Shown one piece after another: positions 39,030-50,100 of a stretch of DNA of 64,000 nt. How positions within the stretch are numbered: position 1 is the stretch's first letter; each line of letters opens with the position of its first letter. Source of the DNA: Lytechinus pictus (Eukaryota; Echinodermata; Echinoidea; Temnopleuroida; Toxopneustidae); assembly GCF_037042905.1 (NCBI RefSeq), contig NW_026974140.1, positions 15,364,001 through 15,428,000 of the forward strand, in the 5' to 3' direction. The notes beneath the pieces are model-generated. The model was not told the DNA's origin. It ran no database searches and was given only the letters and a program-made list of their open reading frames with translations. Position numbers and translations under genes: made by a program.

Positions 39030-39444
39030 AGGCCACCGCACACCTTACGACTGTTCGCGATCCGATTTTGGAACAGATCGCATTTTGCTCATTTTCTGGA
39101 AATGTGAATGAAATATATAATTTAATTTGAAGTTAAAATTAATTGAAAGAATACTAATATAACCATTATGAAAGATTGCAAGCCTTTATTTTGAGGTAAA
39201 GGCCAAATTAGTTTCAAATCGTAGCCAATCGTACGACTGCTATGACGTCATTACGACTTGATATTGAATTCGCTTTTATTCTAAGAAGGATGATAGCATT
39301 GTCACAGCTTTGAACATAGTTATTCGTGCGATGATTTAGAATATTATATGGTAAGATATTCCATGTTTCAATAATAGCATCAAATTCTACTACGCTTAAT
39401 TCCAAAATCGGGTCGCAGACCAATCGTAAGGTGTGCGGTCGCCT
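39030..39444. mobile_element. PIF/Harbinger-like MITE (415 bp)
   Basis: Inverted ends share CCGCACACCTTACGA and further out CCGATTTTGGAA, about 45 bp in all with a few mismatches (starts AGGCC at 39,030; ends CGCCT at 39,444). TAA lies immediately on both sides (39,027-39,029 and 39,445-39,447), the TWA target duplication typical of PIF/Harbinger elements. The interior is AT-rich without coding capacity. Confidence 0.82.
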
Positions 39445-39899
39445 TAATAGTCACAAGCCATGAATCTGCAATTTCAAGAATGACAATTATCTTGCATTAT
39501 ATTTTAAAGGATATTTTCTAATTAATCGCAATTTTTGTATACACATTTTACAATATATCTTATACACCTTGACGTTCTAAATTTGAAAATAAATTGTGTA
39601 CTAAAGTAAAGTAAATAAGATGCTTCCCCGATTGGTGTTCATACTATACATCTCGTATACACTTCCAAAACTTCCACTCTTCACAATCACATTGCACGCT
39701 TAGTATTTTCTTTCGTTTCAATCTCCCTCCATTTTCTTCTTAGTAGTGATTAGTAGCCTAGAGTTTTTTTAATGAAAACAGTGTCATGAAGGTGCCATTC
39801 CCGCCTACTTATGTCTTTTCTCCCCTCTTTTTTGTTGATTTTTAAATAAAGTTTTCCCACTCATCTTTGTTTTTTTACATCCCCTGAAAGAGGTGCCAA

Positions 39900-39955
39900 T
39901 ATGTACCTTCCATGCCTGCCCCCCCCCCCTCCTTCACCTAAGCTACGCCACTGAC
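39900..39955. mobile_element. Decayed end of a hAT-like element
   Basis: A C-run followed by CTAAGCTACGCCACTG looks like one terminus of a CAGTGGCGTAGC-type hAT element. I did not find the partner end. Confidence 0.3.
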
Positions 39956-40019
39956 CATGATGACGGTTATGAATATCTGTAAATCATAAAAAAACAGCTG
40001 AAAAGTTTTATCTTGCAAT

Positions 40020-43000
40020 GTTTTTCTTTCTTTTTATTTCCAAACTAGAAGTCTACAACGATTACTTCACACATCAATCAATGGAATTAATCTCAGAAAG
40101 GCACTAGAAAACAATGAAAGAAAGAACATTACATCCATAAAGGAAATTTGACAGAAATTATCTCTGAAAATGCACATTATTTTCATTTTGTACAAGACTT
40201 CTTTTTATATCAACTCTTGTCTTGTGAATATATCTCATGAAAAAAGAACTGTCTAGGTAGGCACAGTTTCCCAGAAACTAGCTTTCCTTATAACATCATA
40301 AAGAGTTTTAACACTTAAATAGGAAATGTCAAAGAAGGGATATGTTTCCTAAATAGCACATCAAAATGCAATATATTCTCAACACATTTACATCTATTAT
40401 ATAAAGTTTTGTCTGTATGACACTGTATAATGCATGTATGACTTATTCTTTATCCATTTACAATATTGGTCCAATTGAAGTACTGCTGGGTTTAGAAGTC
40501 CCAAGTTAAAAAGAAAATGTAACTTGATGAGCCAGAAGAAATATGTCAGTGTTTGTTTACAAAAGATTTGAAATAACTGAAGATAGATGAAATCAATTAT
40601 CCATATTTAAACAAAGCTATATGCAGAGCCAGTATTGTATTTAATACTTGAATAAGAGATTTAGAACAGTTTAAGCTTATTGATTAGAATGTTTCATCTA
40701 AACATCAACAATATTAGAATAGTAACTGTTTCATCACATTGACAATACAAAAAAATAATAATGTCTAGTCTACATGCTTTCTCACAAGGATTGTGAGTAT
40801 TTTCAATAATGTGCAGGTCATGATGACAAACCAATGTCACAAAATCTCTTCAGGACATTGGGAAGTGTGTTGTATTTAAAGTAACAATTATTATATATCT
40901 AGTTCAGGTATTGAACTGAATACTGGCTCATACAGATCAGCTAACAAAGAGGCGATTGGGAGGTTGAATTGTAAACACATTTTTCATATTAAACTCCCAC
41001 CAACTGAAAAGATGTATTCCTATGAGACTTGATAGATCGGGGTCAGTTGCAGAAAGAATTACAATTGAACTTAACTCTAAAATTCCAACTCAACTTGAAT
41101 TTCCACCTATCGGAAGCAAGCATTTGGAACTTATTTAGATTTATTGTACTTTCTTCCATAATGGTCTCCTGATGCAAGTTAAAATGTTGCCACACTTGAA
41201 ATAAGCTTTATTCATTAAAACATTATAACTTTCATGTTTTTCATATTACCCACTTATGATAATGCCATAATTATATAAACAGGCAGTTCATAAAATACAG
41301 TGCATAAAGGCATCATTTTTGTAAATCTGAAAATAGAGAAATAGTGAGAAGAAAATTACATCAGAAAGAAACACAAAATATTATTATAACGTTTCAAGGT
41401 GCAATTACTTAATACATGCCCAAATGCATGCCATATTTCAAGACATTTATTGCCATGGATCACTCACATTCAATGTCTAAACAAACATTCACACTGTATA
41501 CAAAAGTAAATTTTGAATAGATTATAAACTATATACATCAATTTGTTTACACACAGCAAGCTAATGAGAGAAAAAAAGAAATGAACTCAAAATTTGGACA
41601 ATCTACCACAAATACATTGCAGCATGCAAACCTTCAAAAGGTAACAGAAACATACACGAACCACTAGAGCATTAACAACATTTACACATTCTACCTGTAC
41701 ATATAAGTTCTAATACATACAACTAATGCAAAAATTGAACAAGGCCAAAGAATCCTTGAAAAAAGGGATGCTCTAATGAATACGCACAATATCTTTGGAT
41801 TACTCTTCTCCTCAATGTCATCAAATGGCACTATTAATCATTATCACCTGAACAGTGATAGAACTCTTTTAAATGCTTTGAATAAGGATTTTATAACAAA
41901 CTTTTAACCCAACAAATATACAAATTATTTAAGTTAGTTATATTACAAAGCAAGCTACATAGACCAGAGCCCTGTAACACAAAGGTTAGAGATCGATCTT
42001 AGGGTCAATTTTTATGACTGATTTCATTGATTACTGTGAATTATCCTTTGTAAAACTGTTCCCTACGATCGATTGCTAACCTTTATATTACAGGGCCCAG
42101 TAATGGACGGAGAATTCCAGCAGTATTATTCAATATTCTCGTTATCCCCCAAACAAAAAGGTACATTCATATTCTCCAAATTATTATATATATATAGGAA
42201 TGTGGTTCTTATGTACAATTATTCCATTTCAGTCCTTGAAATCAAGCTATCCTGTCAACAAACAAAATACTCCAAATTCTTTGTGCTGTGCTTTGAATTC
42301 ATTCAAACATTAATCTAGATTCTTCATTATTTGACTGTAAAATCAAATACTTATAATAAATCCCAAAACAGGGGAGGGGAAAATTACTTCAGGAATGTTG
42401 AAGCTTGACTTTGAAAGGTATTTGTTGAACACTTTCTTTTTGCCAAAATCATGACATTCAATATATGAATTTCTACAATTTCATTAATCATATCTATACA
42501 ATCATACATTTTCATGTATTTAGAATGAACAAAGACTAACAGACTTTGCAAAGAGACTTACCCTAAACTATATCAAAGATTGAACATATTTCCTACAATC
42601 CTTGCTAGAAAATTATTCAAAATCTAATTCATAAGATATTAGAAAAGCTTATTTAAGTATATACTATAGAGGAGAAAGCCATATTGTTGCTAAATAATCT
42701 CTCTTTTGGCATGAAGAATAAATTCTTGAAAGAACACTTTATTTTGCATCACACACAGAAAAGACCTCATCTACTACAAGCCATTACCACTGCTCAACAT
42801 AAATGGCAAACATGATCCATGACATGTTAACTCTAGTTCACACTTGGTATGACAAAGCTAGGAATATTTTTCATGGTGTTCGGCATTTTGAGACAAATCA
42901 ACCCACTTAGATCAATACACAATTGTTATATCTTCAAAAAAAATTGTCCAGAGTTGCACAGACAAAATCAAATACAAAGATTTCATTATAGTGTTATGAC

Positions 43001-43933
43001 TCAAGATATATGATTTCATAGTGATTTCATTAACTGAAAGGTCATCTTGAATGTCACCAGTTTGTCTGCGCTACTCTGGACAAAATTACAGCATTTAGTG
43101 CTAACTTGCATCATATCCCAATGACTGTGTAAACGAAAACGTTGCCGAGCTTTATCAAGCCAAGTCTAAACATGCCGTACAGATATACTTTAAACTCCAA
43201 AACCTGCATCATATTCCTATTCATCTACACACATTGGAATGCATTCATCATCATCCGGTTACTGCTGATCTGTGGCAGCCTTATCAAGGCATTTCAATTC
43301 TTCCATTTCATCCCAGTTCATTCCGATCCTGTATATGAAACACACACAAAATAGAGCAAAGGCAGATATGAGTTACGTGTCTGACATGGAGGTTTTAATC
43401 TTTACAGAGGATATCTGTTTCTGAGAAGACAGCTAAACAACTTGTCATACAACGGTATGAAGACACATGGCTTGACTACAAATACTATAATCTTGATACC
43501 ACATATTACATTTAGGATGCAAAAACAATGTTATGTAGTCAACCATGTATAAGTTAAGCTTTCAGAACCTTGCCCAAGTCAGAGGTATTGAAGCATCCGG
43601 TTAGCAATTTTATTTTAAGTGTGTAATTCAAGTGCTGTCCCAGTCAAAGTTGTTTCACCACTCTCAGCTGATGAAACTTAGACCCAGAAGGTGGATACAT
43701 ACTGTATATTCTACTGCACCAAAAGATATCTGGATGTGCCATAAAGGCATAGAACTATGGTAACTACAATGGGAACCTTGACAGTGATTGGTTGTTGAGC
43801 CCTATTATTATAGTAGATACCATAGTAGCATAAAGGCAAAGCTACCATAATCGTAAATGCTTTATGAAATAGACCCTGTTGTTGGTGGTTTTTAAAGTTG
43901 AAAGTATACGGCAAGGTTTATGAAAACAAGGTC
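40020..43933 (-). other. Probable PCM1 3' UTR and flank
   Basis: No coding exon is recognisable here apart from a possible alternative terminal exon ending at 43,328. Minus-strand AATAAA signals lie at several places, including 40,033-40,038, where an otherwise repeat-poor AT-rich stretch ends. A 3' UTR of up to about 3.9 kb is therefore possible; the true cleavage site cannot be read from sequence alone. It contains a CATAAAG-type foldback at 41,967-42,098 and a degenerate relative near 43,740-43,876. Confidence 0.35.
41967..42098. mobile_element. CATAAAG-type foldback MITE, copy 2
   Basis: The left arm GAGCCCTGTAACACAAAGGT then TAGAGATCGATCTTAGGG pairs with the right arm CCCTACGATCGATTGCTAAC then CTTTATATTACAGGGCCC. 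It is 132 bp, within the probable PCM1 3' UTR. Confidence 0.75.
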
Positions 43934-44143
43934 CTATTGAAAATCATGAGACACTCTTCTTGTCTCACCTATTTCTCCTGGGTTGCCTTCAATGATACCA
44001 TTCTCAACTGGTGCTCCTTCAGGAGCTCTCAAGGCCATTGGGTCTCCTGCAAGCTGAGCTTCACCATCTACCATTGTCTCCAGGACTCCTTGAACTCCAT
44101 CGGTATTTGTCTGTTCCTTCGTCATCTGACTCTCAAGGGTATT
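43934..44143 (-). CDS. PCM1: PCM1 last coding exon, 3' boundary uncertain
   Basis: After a taatgacag acceptor it encodes NTLESQMTKEQTNTDGVQGV and GAPVENGIIEGNPGEI. Read straight through, it stops at 43,934-43,936 after IGETRRVSHDFQ. A good donor (TAG|gtgagac, exon end 43,969) could instead splice to an acceptor-like site ahead of 43,328, giving a shorter tail (GSE, stop). The vertebrate C terminus does not help decide because this part is not conserved. Confidence 0.65.
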   Translation of the reverse strand, partial: NTLESQMTKEQTNTDGVQGVLETMVDGEAQLAGDPMALRAPEGAPVENGIIEGNPGEIGETRRVSHDFQ

Positions 44144-47100
44144 CTGTCATTAAATACAGGGAATACAACAAAGATTTATTTCAACTATTTATTAAAAATC
44201 ATGTGTAAGAATGGAGTGACATCTCATGATGGCAAAAGAATCATAGTGATGATGGGGCCATAAAGAAATAGTAAAGAAACATATGAAACATTGCAGTTTA
44301 GAATAAATTAGATGTAAGATAGTGGAAAATTATGATCTAAAATCATTAATAATTTTAATGTCTGAATGCTGCAGCAAAGGGGGTCTCATGTTGTTTTAAT
44401 TTGTTATATCATATCATATATTGTACAACGCCTACTTAGCTTGTTGTACGCGAGCAAATGGGAGGCTGAATGTCAAATATTCGTACCGTTGCACAAAAGA
44501 CGTACCATCCAAAATGTACCGTTGCACGGCTTTAGGAGGTGACGTCACAATACGATTTAATTCATTGCGCTCGGTAAAAATGAACAATACGCGTATAAGC
44601 CAGCTGGCTAAATGCGCAAGGCTGCCCAAGGTTATGTGCGCTTGTGGGATTTTGCTGTCTGCTTTCGGTATTTTTGCTCCCTTTTCATAGATTACTATAG
44701 GGATAAACTCTTGGTTTTTTTTCATATTTTCGCTATATTCTGAGGCGTTGTACAACACAAATAGCGAATATTCTTATTCGTGCAATGGTGCGAGATTTTG
44801 CATTCAGTGAAAGAAAGAAACGCTCTATTCAACTCGGCTCACGCCTCGTTGAATACAGCTTCTTTCTTTCACCTCATGCGAAATCTCGCACCATCGCACT
44901 CATGCCTATTCGCTATTTGTATACAGTTGACAGTAATACAAGCCACTTACTGGATTGAAGCAAAACATACCAAATATATGACTGGCATTCACCAATTTAA
45001 AGTTTCTGGAGGTATGAACATCTAGATATATTAGAAACTTGCACAAGTATTGATTATTTCAACAGAAAAGCAAATCAGAGAAGTATGGTACATTGAAGTA
45101 CATTGAGATTGAAAATACAGAGAAATCTGTATAATACTGATTACATTAACAAGAAACCTACCTGTGTAATTACAGTAAGCTTTGAAGGTAGATCATCAAG
45201 AGTGATTTCTTCATTGTTGTTCTCTCCCACTGTAGCCTGTGAAGTATCCTGTGGTGTGCTATCATCAATGGTCTCCTTGGGTTCTGATGCAGGAGCTGGT
45301 GTAGGAGCTGGATCCTTCTCAAGACTCTCCTGTCTTGAGATATTCTCCTTCTGACTAGCATCCGATTCAACAGGGATCTCTGTGCTCATTGTTGTATCAT
45401 CCTGAAACACAAAAGAAAGAAAAAAAAAAAAAAAAACATTGAAATACTCAATAAGATCACATAATCAAGAGTAGTAATACTGTCTTCAAGATACATTAAT
45501 GAGAGTTTTGAAATGTTCCTTTTCTCCTTACCTAAAATGCTTATTCTCTTTATGTTTGCACAGCTGTTAAACCTAATGCTTGTTCCTATTTTCAATTTTA
45601 ACACTTGTTTTAAGCTTAGTCTCAAATTTCATTTATGAAAATAGCCCAACGTCTGCCATTTTTTACATGTCTTTCTAACATTTATGAAGGACTACTAGTT
45701 CAAAGTGAAAATTTTAGTTTGGATAGCTTGAACAATAACTGCAATACTGCCTTATAGCATAAGACAAGGTCAATTTTTAAAGAAAAAAAAAGATGTCATA
45801 AGTCAAAGTTTAGAGACATCCAACAGGGCAGTGCTAATTAATCTGAATTCAATACAATTGTATGAGGTGTAGATTTATGATGGTTTTAAGAAATATCCAA
45901 GTGACAAACATTCAACAAAGAATATTTTAGTTAACTCACCACACTGTCAACTTCTCCATCGGCATTGGCTGCTCCAATTCTTGTGATTGTCTCTTCTACA
46001 GCTTCTCCTAGATGGTCTGAGTCATCTTCTTCTTCTCCACTACCAATACTGAGAAGTGAAACAAAAATATAATTTATGACATTCAATATCACAGATCAAG
46101 AATCATGCTTAATGCCTCATTACATAAGGGCAATTCCATAGAAAAACCCCTGACTCAGATTTATTTTCCTCCATTTTTACCCCACTTCATGAATTACATT
46201 ATTTCATGAAAGTCATGCATAAGAGGTTGTATGTTCATACTTTATACATATCCCCATGATGAATTAAAAGTTGGTAAAGAATGGATTACTATTAAACCAT
46301 TTTAGATCATAGAGGAATGCACAACTCACCATTCTGTTAAGGAAAGATTGAATAAAATTTACAATGAACTTAAAAAAATATGTCTGACAGACCATATTTG
46401 TGACTTTTGGGTCATTTCATTCCATAATGATGTACATCTCCACACTAGTTGAAATTTTTACTTACTATGCAACTCCTTTTGATTCACTCATGGAAAGCTC
46501 AATCTGTAAATGATCCACACTCTGAGGCTCACTGTCTCTGTTTAAAAACAAAAGTATAATGACAATCATTATGAGTTGAACAACATCTGTCAGTCTATAT
46601 AGAATTCATGATTACTTGCATGTACATGCTACAGTAGTATCTTTGATCAAGTTCACCAAAGTCATTTTACAAAATTCATCCTCCAAAATCAATATCACCA
46701 AAATCTAAATTTCTTTCCCTATTATTATAGATTACTTCATGGTATTATGATTAATTTTATAAGCATACACTCTGAAATAAAATCAAATTGTGGAACAGGT
46801 TCATATCTATCACCAGGACATCTATTTCTCATCAAAAGAATGGAACAACAGCACTAGAAATCAATAAAAATAAGCAGTACTCACTCTTCTCTATCACTGA
46901 TATCCACTTGTGTTGCTAACATATCATCTCTCGTCTGAAAACACAACAAATCAAGAAGAAAATGACGGTAATATAAAACCTTGCATTTAACTCATACAAG
47001 TCCCATTATATTTTAAAAGTGAGCAAAAGCCTAATTTTAAGTATGGCAACTAAAACCCCATGAACAATGTGAACCCCAATCTATTTATATTACAATGATT

Positions 47101-50100
47101 GTTTCCTGTAATAGAAATAAGAGGCATCTGTAAAACAGTTTGGAATCTAAAGGTAGAAAATATAGAGCAAATAATGCCAAAAAGAAAACCACAATGAAGT
47201 AATTAATCATAACTTGTCATTTACCCCCCCCCCCCAAAAAAAAAAAAAAAAAAATTAATAATAATAATAATAATGAAAACCATGTCATTCCACAAATAAA
47301 AAGTTTTGTTTTTAACCCATACTGAGAAAAAAGAATTGATACAGAGGAAATAATTCACCAAATACTTAACTAAATACCATGGTGTCTGACTTACATTTCC
47401 TAATTCTTCCTCTTCATATCTAGAAGCTACTGCCATAGCAGTCTCTAATGCTTGTTCCATCACACCTCCACCAGACCTATCATCCTGTTGCTGTCTCCCT
47501 TGAGGATGTCTCTGTTGGACAGTATCATCTTCATCTGATGACGACTCATCTGAACTGCTTTCTCCTACAATCAAAACAGTAGAAATTGCTTTAAATTGTA
47601 CCAACAAAATACCTACTACATTAAAGGATCATGCCTTATTTGCTGAGAATGTATCATTTTACCAATCATCCCCCAACACCCCTTTTTTTACCTTGATTAT
47701 TTAATTATGACAAGCTTTTCAAATTTCTAAACACCATCATCTTCAAAGATGGCAGCTCCTTTTCACACAGATTAGTCCAACTTTACTCACTTTGCGATGT
47801 AACATTTTAAGTATGGGATCTACATGTATGAAACAAATGTCAACCTAAAATTCTAAGATCAATGTAATACAAGATCAATAACATTAAAATGCACACGAAG
47901 AAATTAATTTGATTGTTTTACATCATGAAAGGAGTTGTTTTGCCTGGTTATATGCAATGGCTTTACAAGAAGACATAAAAAAATAACTAATAATCACCTT
48001 CTCCCGTTACTTGATCTTGAGCTGTGCCAGTCTCTGTGCCAGTTTCCGTCTGCTCCTCTTCTTCATCGTCTTCATCATCATCATCATCCTCCTCGTCATC
48101 GTCATCATCATCATCATCATCTCGTTTAGCAGCTTCTTGTTTGAGTTTGTTACCAGCTGTATCAAGGTCTTGCATGAGTCTGAAGAATGCTAGCTCATTG
48201 AAGAGAATCTCAGAGATATCCACCAACAGATCCTCACCACACTCACGCATCCTGACAGAAGAAATAATACATCATGTTTCACAAGGTTTATCTTCAGGAT
48301 ACATACATTTATCACTATCATCAGAGTCGCTCATACCATATCAAGAATGATAAATACAAAGCAGCATATCTCTAGGTAAAATGACAAAATGATAAATTTG
48401 CAACTTCCAAGGATGCTAACAAGTCAAGGACCCATTTTCATATCAAAATGTTCATTAAAAACAAAAAAAAGTTGAAAATTTTATCAAATACCAGCCCCAA
48501 TGTTAGTGAACTTATCAACAATGCGATATATTATAGCATTGAATTTACAAATCTAACTACCTCATAAAAAGTACTACTTAAATAATTAAAATGAAGATGA
48601 TTTCTACATCCTTGAAAATGAAACAGTTAAGCCAAAGAGGAAAAAAGAAACTCACTTTCTACCAGAGAACTTGGCAAGAGAGTCTTCCAGGATGGATCCC
48701 AGCTGCCTATTGAAGAAGCGAACGAATTCCCTGCTCTCATCTTTCTGCCTTGCCAGACCTAGCACCAAACGTCTGATGTAGGCAAGTAGCTGCGGAGAGC
48801 ACACATCATCCATGTGTTCCTTGAGATATGGAATCACCTCCTGCATGATGCCTTTGATCTGGAGGTCTAACTGACGAGTGTCAATCCGAGGGTACTGCTC
48901 AGGGAAGAAAAGAATTTTAAAAAATCATCATCTATTCCTTGGGAAATAAAGCTAATTCGAATGGGTGAATAGTTCTACAGCAAGTACGAATATTCAATAT
49001 AATACAATTGAAAACTATTGTTGAAATAAAAACATAACTAAAAAGTAAATGGATTCTCTTTTTTACATTCTGGTCCTCCCCTGTACGTTTTGTGGGCCCT
49101 GAAACATAGAACTGAGTGATTGATCTTTGCACTGGTTTCTTAACTCAATTGCATTGATTATTGTGTATGATCAATCATAAAATCTGGCTCCATGATCAAG
49201 TGCTAAGGTTTATGCAACAGGGCCCTGGTAAGTTTGATTTCCACCCAGAAATATCATTAACAGTTTTCTTACAGATACAATAATCTAGGATATAACCTCA
49301 TGAAAAATACAAACTTTTCAATGAATGTGAATGATTCAAATGCTGTATAAACTGGAAAATGGCAAACTGAACTCACTGGCAGATCAGAGAAGGAGCTTTC
49401 ACTGCCCATATCTTGAGCTGAGCTATTGCTAGTCATATCTGAAGCTGACATAGTACTCCGTTCCTTGGCATTGTCTATTGAACTGACTCCAGAAGCAGCC
49501 TCAGCCTCTGCCTTTAGCCTCTCATATTCTCTCATCCGCTGAAAAGAAAAGAAAATTTTAGTCCATTTAAATAAAATGATCATTAATGGGAACTTTTTAT
49601 ATGCATTTCGTAAGAAGAACAATGGATAAGGCTTTGATATATTTCATAATATTTAGTTCTTGCTATTTTAAGGTAAAAAAAATCTAAACAGGATAATAAA
49701 AAGAATCTTAGGAAATAGAGGCTGTACCATATGCATTTGATTGCAACAATAGTGTCAATACTAACCTAAATAATCAATATTATATTCTGATATTCAAATA
49801 ACAAAATTATTTGATAGCTAATGCAAATCACAAAACTTTATTTTCAATTCTGATGTTCAAAGTGATACATGTAAAAAATCATAGTTCAATACACCTTGAG
49901 AAAAAAATGTAAGAGTTCAATTTAACTGGAAAAGAAATTGGGAATATATCTATATCTACATAGAGTAAGTGCTATACATCATTTTACCTTCAATGCCTTA
50001 TCAAGATGAATGACAGTGTCTCCTAGGTCTTCATTAGCAAAACCAAATTCTCCCCGTCCTAATGATGGAGGTGTTGAGAGTGAACTGGCAGAGTCTACAT

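Larger units (their letters stand above)
37119..39600 (+). other. Probable 3' UTR and intergenic space downstream of the unrecognised gene
   Basis: No coding sequence is seen. Candidate polyadenylation signals AATAAA occur at 38,080-38,085 and 39,588-39,593. An 18-bp direct repeat (TCTCCAGTA[G/A]GCTATTCA) occurs twice at 37,380-37,419. A roughly 75-bp duplication and two MITEs described separately also lie here. Confidence 0.35.

Noticed and set aside
44421..44758. Overlapping 89- and 108-codon frames on both strands
   Set aside because: They lie entirely within a MITE bounded by inverted ends and resemble no transposase.
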